Below the pieces are notes generated by a model that made no database searches, had not been told where the DNA came from, and worked only from the letters and a program-made list of their open reading frames with translations. The position numbers and the translations under genes are program-made. 64,000 nt of DNA. Source: Aspergillus flavus. Taxonomy: Eukaryota; Ascomycota; Eurotiomycetes; Eurotiales; Aspergillaceae. Where the stretch lies: the NCBI RefSeq assembly GCF_009017415.1, contig NC_092405.1:62001-126000 (forward strand), in the 5' to 3' direction. Below, one piece after another: positions 35,826-46,234 of this stretch (positions within the stretch are counted from its first letter, which is position 1; every line of letters begins with the position of its first letter).

Positions 35826-36476
35826 TCAAGCGGAAGCTGTCTTTTTCATCAGGAGCAATGTTGCTTTGTCGCCGGCTCCCTTTCGATAGTCGATGAGGTC
35901 TCGACTGACCACCTTTGCTAGACCTTCCTTCTCTAGCTTGTCGGCTTCGGCTTTGTAGCCGCCGGACACCCAAATCTCTTCGAGGACGGTGGCGGCGATG
36001 ACACCGTTTGGCTTGAGAAGACGGATGAGTTCCCTCAGGGCAGGGTCGGGCCCGACATGGCCACGCGTGAAGGTGCCGCAGCATGTCACGATATCGTACT
36101 TCTGGTCTGGTTGATCGATCGGTTGTGTGAGGTCTACTTTGAAGAGGCTTCGGTACACGCCAGTCTGTTCTGCGACCTTGAGCATGGCAGGAGACAAATC
36201 CATGCCATCAATAGTCCATTTGCTGCCCTTAGCAAGGGCTTCGGCCACGAGCCCCGTGCCACAACCGGCGTCCAATACGGTAGCCTCGGGGTCTTTGCTT
36301 GAGGCGAGGGCGGCTTGGGCAACCAGGAGCGGGGCGATATAGTTCTGGGATGCGTCGGCAAGGTCTTCGTTGTAGGAGGCGGCCCATTTCTCATAGAGCT
36401 CCATACAGTCTTCCTTCTTGAGACTGTTACGGGCTCCAGCCAGGTAGGTGTTTTCGGTTAGTACTTGAGTTGCCAT
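35826..36476 (-). CDS. Class I SAM-dependent methyltransferase (METTL27/WBSCR27-like)
   Basis: Single-exon gene of 216 residues. The start at 36476 (MATQVLTENTYLAGARN) is chosen over 36515 because the family begins just before the YEKWAASYNEDL segment. Motif I is VLDAGCGTGLVAEAL, followed by IDGMDLSPAMLKVAE (acidic SAM-ribose contact), YDIVTCCGTFTRGH and LIRLLKPNGVIAATV. These match the small methyltransferases related to human METTL27 (Williams-Beuren region protein), whose substrates are unknown. It is a cytosolic protein with no targeting signal. No paired pathway gene is adjacent. Confidence 0.88.
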   Translation of the reverse strand: MATQVLTENTYLAGARNSLKKEDCMELYEKWAASYNEDLADASQNYIAPLLVAQAALASSKDPEATVLDAGCGTGLVAEALAKGSKWTIDGMDLSPAMLKVAEQTGVYRSLFKVDLTQPIDQPDQKYDIVTCCGTFTRGHVGPDPALRELIRLLKPNGVIAATVLEEIWVSGGYKAEADKLEKEGLAKVVSRDLIDYRKGAGDKATLLLMKKTASA

Positions 36477-39228
36477 GGTTGCAGAATGAATATTGATAGA
36501 TGTATATCGATGCAAATGTGTGAGAATTGAAACGGGATGGAAGAGCAGCTTGGGATTCCAACGAGATATTTGTCAAAAGCGGTCGTTCTTCCGACACACT
36601 TTATATACTCTCGGTATGCCACTCGGCTTGCATACTTCAATTCCATCCCTGAGCCCCCCCCTCACTTCACATGGGAAACATGGCCAATCCTATGGGATGG
36701 ATTCGTTTTTCTGATGCATGGCGCACAGTCCTTCGTGTGTTTCCGATGGCGTGATGGCTGGCTCTATTCACTGGCTTGTTCCGAGGCGATCGCACTGAAT
36801 CTGAAGCTACTATATGTGGCCTTTCAGGGTGGAATGAGCATATTACATCATTCGGGCTCTGGGATAGGGCACAAGAGCGCTAGAGTTCTGGTGGGGTCCC
36901 AGGAATAGCGTCCACCGTGATGACTCTTGGCGCAATACGACTCTTCCCCCACCACGAGGTTCCCCGCGCGTCCTGGTCTTTGTTGACTCTTGACCCGCTG
37001 CAAGAGGTGGCAGGTTGGAGGCCTAGGATTGGCTTATACAGTCGGTTGACTCGTCCTCCGTGCAACTGGGTTCGTACATACTCCGTGGTACAACCAAGAA
37101 TTCGCGAATCTTTCGCATGCATAACCGGAGGTCCGGAGGAGGGTGAGTCGTGCATGTTAATGGTGCATTTCTTGATTTGAGCCTGCGATCTTCAATCCCC
37201 GGCATAGCACTACTGTAAATGAACTACCGCTCCTCATCCGTAACCTATGATGTGCATTTAACCGAAGATTCCAGGCCTTCATCCACCCCACCAGTGCAAC
37301 ACCATGGACGCTCTACGAACCTTGTTAATTGCACCATCGTTTTATGGACACGGATATCTACATGCGGTCATCCCGCTCCTGCGTTAGGGTCTCCGAGGGG
37401 GGAGAGGGGTGCGTTACGTCGGAAGACTTACCATATGCATGCCAGAAACTGTAGACCTCATTGGCTGAATGGGGAGTCCAGGTGCTCGTCGAATGAAAGC
37501 TGGCCAAGCACTGGGGAATCTGCACTTACTAAGCATGCAAGGTAGAGAAGAAGAATGAAGCATGTTGTCCGACCATCCAGGTGTAGCTGTGCAATGAGCT
37601 GTCAGTTAGGGCAAAACCCCTTGTCAGCTGAGTACGTGTTCAGAATTCTCCCCTCAATCCTGGCATGACCAGTGTCTGTAGACTCCCGAACTAAACCTAC
37701 GTCTCTTTCCTAAGGTTAACCATTATTTTCCCAAATGACTAATCGTACTCTTCAAAGATTCTAGCATTAAAGGAAAAAAAATCGTTAGGGTATGCGTTAC
37801 TAAAAACAGAACCCGACGGATCTCAGTATCTGATCCGTGGGGAAAGCTCCCTGACTACCGAGCCAGCATGGACGTCATTTCCAAGGCTGGGAAATTACGA
37901 ACGCGACAACTAGACGCCTGACGAAATGACGATTGCCTAGGCAAGTGATCCACTGTCGTGCATCGAATAATGTTGCCAAGGCCCCAACACCAGCCCTGAT
38001 TAGCCTATGCTGGAAAACACTTTCACTGCCCCGCACGTCAGATATTCCTTCCAACTTCCCCCACATAGAAAGACACGGCACAGAATTCAGCCGAATGGTG
38101 CCCACAGGCTAAAGCGGCGCTGATCCAGATCGGCCACTGGTAGTACCTTCCTCTCTCTAGCGCAAGCCGGCGAGTTCGAGGGGCAGATCGTCCCTGACCA
38201 GCGTTGAGGAATGATGACGGCTATTCCTGAACCATCCTTTGCTATTTTTTATTTTATTTTATTTTTCCTTCTTGTCTGTTGCTGATGTAGCCCATGGGCT
38301 ACCAAGTCTTACCGTAATCCGATCTGGCCGCGCGAGAAGCGCCTGAACAAAAGATTCACACCGGTTACCACTGTGACGTAGCATGCATGGTGTTACGACT
38401 ACGGAAGAAGCGCCAGGAAAGACGATACTTCCTTAGCGCTGAGTGATCCACTTTACAGGCGCCATGGCAATGGGCAATGCCAGCCTTCCCTCAACGACAT
38501 GCCGTGCGGTCCATGGGGCTGGATTCAGTCACTGAAATATGATTGATCAACGTAAGTCAATGTGAACAATGTGTGAGTTTGGAGCGGGGCAGCCCTTGCA
38601 CCTTGTTAACAGCACCCCGGTGAGATATTGCCATCTGATATGGGATGTTTTCCGGTCGCAGCAGCAAGGAGGCTAGTTCGACTGGTAGGTTTCAGGGGAA
38701 GATTCAAAGGCCGGATAGAGACGGCAGTTACGATCTCAATGAGACTGACATCTGGCTCTCCACCCAGCAGCCAAGTATTGCGGTACCTGCGTCCAACGCG
38801 CTAGATAATGATATTGTGTGATAGGCCGCGTCCGAAAGAATCTCTACTAGAGATGTAATAGGCCGATATACGATATCTAGCTAGACCGGATGTCTCCGCA
38901 AGACTCTCGTATGATTTTGTGAACGCGAGCTAGGGGTGCAAAACACCTCTCAGAAACCAATTCAACCGGTGTGGGGCTTTCGAGTGTTGTTGAAGCATTC
39001 AATGACATATACCGTGTGCGCCTCTTTTGAGCCCCGCCATCCTATTACGTATATAGCTTATAAACGCGAATCCTTGACTAATTCGATCTCTTGCTATCAG
39101 CCTGTCATGGCCAGCGTACTTCCCGATGGGCTCACTACCGGGTGCAATAATGGTTCCTTCGCTTACCCGCACTAACCCAAAGTCAAGAAAGGTTTGTCTT
39201 CAAGAAGATGGAGGAAGTCTTCTCATTT
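36477..39228. other. Gene-poor stretch, 2.75 kb
   Basis: Frames of 60-123 codons (for example 36537-36908, 36917-37180, 37219-37545) show no recognisable domain, signal peptide or splice-linked continuation. A TTTTA-type AT-rich run lies near 38242-38266. I support no gene here. Confidence 0.5.
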
Positions 39229-41227
39229 TTATAAGAATCCAAATAACTCCATTATCCATGCGTCATCCATACCGTCAAGGTTTAGATCGCCGGGGTTGTC
39301 CAATGTATCATGTACGGTCGGGTTAGCCATCTCGGTGGTAGGAAGATACGGCCGGGCCTCCATCAATGATGGTCCCCATCTTTCTTTGATAGCCAATATC
39401 ATGCTGACGCCCTTTGAAAATATGGTCGCTTCCCCGTCTTGGCCAGGTTGGTCAGACGACCTTTTAAATTTGGTTTGCAGAAGGTCAAGATAATGGAATA
39501 GGTTTACGCAGTCTTGGACAGCTTTCCTATCCCAGGTTGGGTCATCCAGGGTAGAAAGCATGAAGAGGTCCACAAGAGCTCGGCAGAATTGGAAGAAGAT
39601 GGTGAAGGATACCCCCATATAGTGTTCTGGGGGAACACACAGCCAGACATCCAACCAAGATTTCGCAGCGAGAAGACACGTATGAAGGCTTTTGAGGCTC
39701 TGGGGGTCTGGACTATTGGTCGGGATGGGTGCCTTGATAAAGACCTCATGAATTGCAAGTTCTGCGTTCGAGAAATACATGCAGATGACATCTAGACGGA
39801 CGAGTTAACGACACCCATCTGGAAAGGGAGAGCGTCGGACATACGATTATTCTTCAGATATGCAGGTATCTGGCGCTTGACCAATTCGAGTTGAGATTGC
39901 AAGACGTCTGTAACAAGAGGTGATGAATGACAGTTCTCACCATCGCGGCGAAGATGATAAGATTTGTCGACCACCAACTGAATCCTGACGAGCCACACCA
40001 ACAGCTCATCTCCAAAGCATTCTTTCGTGCTAGCCAGGATCTCGAGGTTTTCTTCCATGTGGGGAGTCCAACGCAAGGCGTCACTTTTAAATAACGACGA
40101 CGCGATGCTAGGGCGACAGTTAATGGTCAGGTTAATATCATCAAATGTGCAAGTTGCGGTTTACCTTGAAGTGATCACAAAACACCCCAGCACGGCCCGT
40201 CGCTCCTCCAAAGTTCTCTTCATAGCGGGCTCAGTCTTCAGACCGGCGGCTCGATTGAATCCTTGCAGAACGGATTGGTCCTTTCGGGGAGCTTTGTTTA
40301 TACCCAGCTCGCTGACAAGCCCGGTCAATAGGTGGCTGTAGAAGTTGAGAAATGGCTTCGCACAGTATACTTTTCTGGATGATCAAGTTAGATAATACTG
40401 GGCTACATTTCTTCAATGGTGACGATGGATTCTTCGCTCACTTACCATGACATGAATGTCATAAGGCCGAGAAGAAGGTCCATGCTCGGGGTCGTTTCCA
40501 CAACCAGCTTTTGGTAGATGGTATCGTGCACTTTGGTGAAGAGGGATTCTCTTTCGATCAGGTTTGGTGTCAGGACTGCGGTCAGGCAATACCAGAAGAA
40601 CGGCTTCTCTTGCATAAGTTCTTGAGGGGTGACGTGAGGCGGTATGTGGATGCAGGGAAGATAGTTAAGATTTTCGTTACGGAACTGCTCGAGAAGTCGT
40701 GTTGATGTATTGGACGGGATGTGAACAAAGTTGCTTGCATCATTTAATGCAGGTAGCACAGAAACAGGAGTCCTTGTTCGAATATCGTATAGGCTAAGAG
40801 CGCTGGACGACTCCTGAGCGTGCCCTTCTAGTGAAGTCTCACCCTCCCGCGCTCTTTCCGAGTCAGAGGAAGACTGAAGAGGTATACCAGGGCTTTGCAT
40901 GGCGGACAGAAGACTATCCAGTCGAGATTCAACCCTAGCAATCCTCGTACTTGAAGAACCCTTTCTGCTCCTTCGAAGCGATAACGAAGGTCGGCATTCC
41001 TTGCCCAGACGATCGCATCTGTGATCTGTCAGCACGATGTACTTCCAGTCATTCTGACCCTAAAGTCAGGGCACTATAAGTGCAGACCTATCACACCGAT
41101 CCCCGGTTGCCAATAGTAAGCATTTGCATTTAGCACGAGCGCAATTGATGCATGCTTGACCGTATGGGGCGGGTATTGTCTTCCGGACTTTCCTCGCATC
41201 GGTGCGACGGGATTCGGGGTTAGGCAT
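39229..41227 (-). CDS. Zn2Cys6 transcription factor, possibly interrupted
   Basis: Five minus-strand exons: 41227-41088, 41018-40446, 40374-40165, 40107-39845 and 39791-39229 (582 codons). Intron 1 sits inside the zinc cluster: exon 1 gives CINCARAKCKC and exon 2 gives the rest, together C-x2-C-x6-C, then RCDRCDRLGKEC. Fungal-specific domain features follow (QEKPFFWYCLTAVL, KPFLNFYSHLLTGLVSELG, PPEHYMGVSFTIFFQFCRAL). Introns 3 and 4 (57 and 53 bp) are clean. At intron 2 the strong donor (TG/GTAAGT) and the only usable acceptor (CAG/AAAAG) meet as TGA, a stop where TGG is likely. A weaker donor GTCATG at 40452 would avoid it. The gene may be a pseudogene. Confidence 0.72.
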
Positions 41228-41945
41228 TGGGATCCAATGAGCTTGTCTTCGGCTATGTATCTTTAAAGATTAAGAAGAAGGAGAATCCACTGTGCACGAT
41301 GGTATAATTCTTCTTGTCAAAGAAGACGAACGGATTTCAGGAGAGATTCGGACCGGGATTCACCAACTCCGACCGGCTGACTCAGCACCACCGGACCTTT
41401 GATTGGACACCAGCAAGGGTTTAGCATACATAACCCCAGAATATAAAACTATGTAGAGTATATATGGACCGCATCATGAAGGAGTAAGAAGTGGTGAGAA
41501 GAATGTAACTATTTCAATGGAAACTTCTGGCTCTCTATCTTAGATTTACATAATATTTGGAAGCTGGAGGCAAAACCTATTTCGCTGGCCCCAAAAATGG
41601 ATTATGCAACTCAAGAGAATCATTCCTGGGCGATTGAATCAATTGACAAGAAAGTTATGATTCGAGGCACAGAAACCGATACCCCGCCAAGCTAAAAGCA
41701 GGCAAGAGCCCCCAGCACACAAAATGCATAATTGGGACCAGGAATGACTCGAAAGAGGTCACAAAGTAGATTCATTGCTTGCGAGACCGTAAGCCACGAG
41801 AGCCGTAATACAATTCCGCGATGTGCATAAGGACAAGATATAAAAGAATGACCGTGTGTGTACTCAGGCTGAAGAGTTAAGGACAGGCAGTTACTCCTGA
41901 GCGAGGCCCCAGAAGTGGAAAATACTTTAGCAGATACAGGTAAGT
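41228..41945. other. Intergenic, 0.7 kb
   Basis: Promoter side of the Zn2Cys6 gene and 3' side of the GH128-like gene. A minus frame at 41692-41955 overlaps the 3' end and is not supported. Confidence 0.5.
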
Positions 41946-42779
41946 TCAGGAACAAGTCAACTTATTGAAAGGGTCCAAGAGGGGCGTCGGGTTATCATTA
42001 AAATCAAGCAGGAACGAGGCCGCCACATTCGTATCACCACAGGAGATCTCATTGGCTGAGTTCCAAAAGATCTTGTGGATCCATTCAGTTCTCTCCCCCC
42101 AAGCGAAGATATCTCGCATGAATTCGGTGGTGTGGTTCCAGGGAACGGGATTCGGACATGCTCCTGTATATTGGCCCGGTGCAATCTCGGTAATCCACAA
42201 AGGCTTGTCGTTCCACTTCTGGTGGAAAGCGTTGATTCGGGTTATGGCTTCGTCGACAGTTTTGTTATAGATATGGACGTTGTATGCTGAGAATGCGTCT
42301 TGGCAACTGCAGTTTCCAAAAAACTCGGGAAGCCAGGTGAGCTTTTCGAAGGCCGGCACGGGTGCAATAAACTTTGTATGGTTTCCGCGTCTGCGCAACA
42401 ATGGCTTGATCAGGTTGGCGGCTTCTTCAGGCTGCAAGATGACTTTTCTCGGGTGAGAGCCATATAGGTTGTCGGGCTCGTTGAAAGTGAGCATGAAATC
42501 TGGCGGATTTGGGCCGTTTACCGCATCAATAGCGTCATCAACAGCTGTCTTGTTGTTACCTAGCATCGGGATTTGCTTTTCATCGAATCCAAAATTGAAC
42601 GTGAGCCAATTGGAAGCGGAGTGGATCTTCTCCCATCGCTGTTTTGTATATCCACCATGGCCGATGTTGAAGACAACGTTCACAAGCCCATCTGAGCACT
42701 TCGCCGCTGCCCCTTGAATGGTCGATATTCCGAGGATCGCCATGGGCATCACGAGCGACATTGGAGAAGTCAAACGCAT
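41946..42779 (-). CDS. Secreted GH128-like (Asl1-type) glucan hydrolase
   Basis: Single-exon gene of 277 residues. An N-terminal signal peptide (MSLVMPMAILGISTIQGAAA, cut before KCSDG) indicates secretion. The (beta/alpha)8 fold has family landmarks: VVFNIGHGG at the first strand, WLTFNFGFDE, MLTFNEPDN with the acid/base Glu, and PLWITEIAPG with the nucleophile Glu. Several NxT/S sites and paired cysteines (NCSCQDAF, GACPNP, ISCGD) fit a glycosylated extracellular enzyme. GH128/Asl1-like proteins act on beta-1,3-glucan of fungal cell walls. The activity is inferred from the family. Nothing in its neighbourhood points to a specific pathway. Confidence 0.88.
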   Translation of the reverse strand: MRLTSPMSLVMPMAILGISTIQGAAAKCSDGLVNVVFNIGHGGYTKQRWEKIHSASNWLTFNFGFDEKQIPMLGNNKTAVDDAIDAVNGPNPPDFMLTFNEPDNLYGSHPRKVILQPEEAANLIKPLLRRRGNHTKFIAPVPAFEKLTWLPEFFGNCSCQDAFSAYNVHIYNKTVDEAITRINAFHQKWNDKPLWITEIAPGQYTGACPNPVPWNHTTEFMRDIFAWGERTEWIHKIFWNSANEISCGDTNVAASFLLDFNDNPTPLLDPFNKLTCS

Positions 42780-44079
42780 CTTGAATGGCGCTTTGTTCTT
42801 GGTGATCGATAGTCAATGAGTGATTTCAAGTTGTCAAGAAAGAGTTGCTCGATGGACAAGACATAATTTATAGATGAATCAATCAAAGCTCCGGCCACTT
42901 CAGGCCAGTGGAGTGAATCGCCACCCTGGACATATTATCTCTTCTTCCAGAGCCCGCTCTAGCTGAGATGAGTACGATTTTCCATCACCGAGCCGATGCA
43001 GGACAGCAGATTTCCCATCACCGAGCCGATTGCAGGACAGCATTTGCTTCACCCGGGGGGCCTAAGACCCACCCTAGCCAAAGCCACTGCAAGGCAGCGA
43101 TGCTCAGAGCTATAAGCACTAGCCTGTCTCTATATTCATTAAGTGATAAATCAAGCTTACGGCGCGGGCATGAGGGGCGGCATGAATATTCGAGCCAGCC
43201 AATGATATGATATCGCAGAGCTGCCGATCAGGCGTTCATCGCCTGCAGTTCTTCTCCCTATCCCCTCGCGACTTTCTGTGCTTCTTTGTGGTTACTGCAA
43301 GCATTCTGCTATGACCAGGGACTCCCTGCGGGAGTGTATCTTTATCCTGGCTTGATAGAAGCACGTCCTTGGCCCCAAAGAAGCAAATGGAAGATCAAGC
43401 AAATCGAATTTTATCCTTACGGCCCCCATGTCTCTCAAGTAGTATGATCTGAACATGACGATCACCTGCAGAGTGCCTGATTGTATTACTTGGGCAGGCA
43501 CAGCCATCCCGTTCAAGTCCGGGTCGGTTATAAAGCTTGGCATAGCGTAGTATTCAACATACTGACAGCGCCAGTCAGGCTCAGGCCAATGAAGGTTTTC
43601 CTCAGCCCGCTTGAGGACTAAAATAGTTTGTTCGTTTGATAAGCTTGCGGCCGCTAGCACCTCCTAAGTGGGCGGCGACAAAGGATCTGCGGTAAACATG
43701 AGGCTTAATTGGCTCGTTATCCTCCTTCGAGGAGGCTTAGGCCTACAGAGGATCGACGAAGAGTTCAATTGATCCCGGTTTTCCGTCCATTGATTTTGCT
43801 GAGAAACGGACATGGATTGGTCGCAATTGCTAGCGAGGGCACATAAGACAGTTCAGATCTGTTGTGGTCTCGATTGGGGGACCTGTATAATCTACATCAT
43901 GATCCCTTACTACCTAATGATAGCTATGTTTAGCTATACATGAGTGGATCACTCGCGTGTGAATTACGTTATATCTACGCATAGGGCAGATATTTGAATA
44001 GGGATATTATCTTTTTGCTTACTTTGCCCGTGTAAAAACAGAGAATTAACTTTCCCTACTAGCATGGCGACAAGCTGAG
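42780..44079. other. Intergenic, 1.3 kb
   Basis: Includes the tandem repeat at 42976-43042. A 122-codon minus frame at 43292-43660 has no recognisable feature. The left part is the promoter of the GH128-like gene. Confidence 0.5.
42976..43042. repeat. Tandem duplication of a 33-bp unit
   Basis: Copies at 42976-43008 and 43009-43042 differ by one substitution and one extra T. The core is CCATCACCGAGCCGAT followed by GCAGGACAGCA. It lies about 200 bp upstream of the GH128-like start. The role is unknown. Confidence 0.88.
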
Positions 44080-45491
44080 CTACAAGTCAAGACCTTTGTA
44101 CACCAACGACTCCATGTCGCTCCAGAGCCCCAGCACTTGAGCATCTGCAAATGGAAGTATCTGCGTACAGACCATGCCCGCAATCCCCTTGGGTCTGTCA
44201 CACCACCACCAAAGATTAGGAAGTCCCGCCCAATGGCCAGTCTGTGCTGAACGGCCAGTGCTCCCCCCAGTAAGCATACAAGTGAGCCCCCAGCCTGGAG
44301 GGGTTGCGGATGGATACAAATGAGCGATACGGTTCGTGAGATCCGCTTTGGCGGGTGGAATTTCCTGTGCCGCGAAGTTGGGGAACTGGGGAATCTGATT
44401 TTCGAACATGAGGTCTACCGTCGCCTTGCGTAGGATCTGCTTGTTGGTAGTGGGAGATATACCATCGTTCAAAAGGGTCGCCAGGATTTGACAATACTCT
44501 TGAGGCTTCGCAAAACAGCCTGCCCCGCCGCTGTTGAAGCAACAGGCTATATCCCGAGCATCCTCCACGATCAATGGTCGTCGAAGGAGGTGATCGCGTG
44601 GTGATAACTGTCCATCCGGCGCCCGTGAGTTCATATGAGCCAGTCTGGACTTCATGGACGCATTTGGAAACATGGAAATATTATGCAAATCCAGAGGCTC
44701 AAAGATATTCTGGTGGAAATAGTCATTCAAGGACAGACCGGTTACGCGCTCCACGAGAAGGCCGGCCCAATCAATATTGACCTAGACGCGCTTGTTAACT
44801 CTGCCTCGAATCTGGACGGCTTGTTACCTTACCCCATATTCCCACCTCTCTCCTGGCTGGTTCACCAGCGGTTGTAGCATATCATAGAAACTTCCCGAAA
44901 ACTCATCGTACCCTACTGGCTTGCTATAGTCTCGTAACTTTTCGTTGAAAAAGGAGTACCCGAAGCCAGCTGTACAGTATTGTATGGTTAGCGTATGTCC
45001 CTGAGACAAATGCCCATTCCCAGTCTTGGAGTCGTACCGGTATGAGCGAGAAGCATTCGCAATGTAATCCCCTGTCTCTTATCGACCAAACTTCCATCGT
45101 CTTGCAATACCTGGACCCGCTTCAGCTCGGGGCAAATGGTTTCGACTTGAGCAGAATCGTCCAATGAGAGAAGGCCCTGTTCCACAAGCTGCATGCAAGC
45201 AATTCCCGTAATGAATTTGGTGCATGAGGCAATCCAGAAAATATTATCGAGTGTCATCGGCTCAGATGAACCATATCCCCGTTTGCCACTGGCATGGGCG
45301 AAATATTCCAGACCATCCTTGCCCACCATGACCACCACGGCCCCAGGGATACCCTTCTCTTGGTCCGCACAGGCTTCATCCAGCCGAGCCTGGAGAGAGC
45401 CGGTCACGTTGGGGGTCAGTTGACACATTTGCGTGGTTGGGTTGGAAATATGAAGTTCCTCGTATGAACAAACACTGGCAGGTGAATCCAT
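44080..45491 (-). CDS. Class C beta-lactamase-like serine hydrolase / transesterase
   Basis: Three minus-strand exons join in phase: 45491-45038, 44969-44833 and 44781-44080, giving 430 residues. The catalytic serine and lysine are in SCTK (S89, K92; SxxK). Intron 1 joins HTA to GFGYSFFN, the second active-site strand with its tyrosine, and intron 2 joins WEYG to VNIDWAGLL. The third element is QTGHWAGLPNLWWW, the usual fungal variant of the KTG-like strand. Fungal members act as esterases, lactonases or acyltransferases (LovD type) rather than antibiotic lactamases. No signal peptide is seen, so it is probably cytosolic. It is divergent from the Baeyer-Villiger monooxygenase across a 743-bp promoter, which suggests hydrolysis of the ester or lactone made by that enzyme. 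Confidence 0.88.
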
Positions 45492-46234
45492 CTGGGGAAG
45501 TGAGATTTACCTCAATATATCCTTCATGGCCTATTGCTCCGAATTAGTACTTTTTTATTGGATAGTCCGGTGGACTCCACACGTCCACGGTGCAGACAAA
45601 GACAGATTGAGTTAAATTGAGGGGATGCAATATGCAGCTTCGGATCCGCATGCAACACTCTGCGGGGCTGAGCAATCGTGAACACTAACAGCCACGCACT
45701 CAGTATTGATTTGACAAGTGGAGTAGGTAAAGAATTCTATAATAATCGGGATTCTATGTGTGGCCGAATGGAAGACACCGAGGCTTTAACCGGTCCCGAG
45801 TCACAAGACAGCGATGCGGATCCGCATGCACGGACAATCACATCCGATGTCTCCATAGCACTAGTGCTGCAGTTTTGATGCAGCTTTTATTAGGGAGGCA
45901 ATCTAGACCTTGCTTCATCAGGCTTTAGTCTATGGTACAGGTATACTCGTGCAGCAACGCCCAGGAGAGGGGGCAGGGCATTGCCTTCCAGAGTCGGACT
46001 GATGCATAGCTGGAACTACGCATATGCGGATCCGTCGGTTATATCTATTGACAAGGGTAATGATAGGTGTTTAACCCTGACTGCCAGCAATATTTAAGGA
46101 CTCTGTTCTCTCCGACCAAGTGTATCGTATCTCAAAATATCGTCAAAGTGAAGAACAATATCTCACTAAGCTCATTTACGTTTCTATCTTCTTGTCAACC
46201 TCGAACATATCTACCTTGTACATCTCCATAAGTC
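45492..46234. promoter_or_regulatory. Bidirectional promoter with three CGGATCCG palindromes
   Basis: Perfect copies of CGGATCCG occur at 45641-45648, 45817-45824 and 46027-46034. The middle one extends to a 12-bp palindrome, TGCGGATCCGCA, and the first two share the right flank CATGCA. The form is inverted CGG triplets with a 2-bp gap, as expected of a Zn2Cys6 homodimer site. The region separates divergent starts at 45491 and 46235. I noticed no other perfect copy by eye in the window. A one-mismatch version, CGGATCCA, lies at 48180-48187, 70 bp before the regulator at 48257. Confidence 0.6.

Noticed and set aside
37375..37400. GTTAGGGTCT as a hint of telomeric TTAGGG repeats
   Set aside because: A single copy only, with no tandem array.
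36537..37545. Series of plus-strand frames (123, 87 and 108 codons)
   Set aside because: No recognisable domain, no consistent splice joins and no codon pattern like the neighbouring genes.
39795..39850. Apparent frameshift in the Zn2Cys6 gene between MGVVN and the next frame
   Set aside because: A standard 53-bp intron (39792-39844, GTATGT donor, TAG acceptor) joins the two frames in phase, so no frameshift is needed.
43292..43660. 122-codon minus-strand frame
   Set aside because: No recognisable motif and no partner exons. It cannot be told apart from chance in a 1.3-kb spacer.
44080..45491. Possible antibiotic-resistance beta-lactamase
   Set aside because: The fold and SxxK motif match fungal class C-like esterases and transesterases. 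Nothing points to antibiotic hydrolysis.
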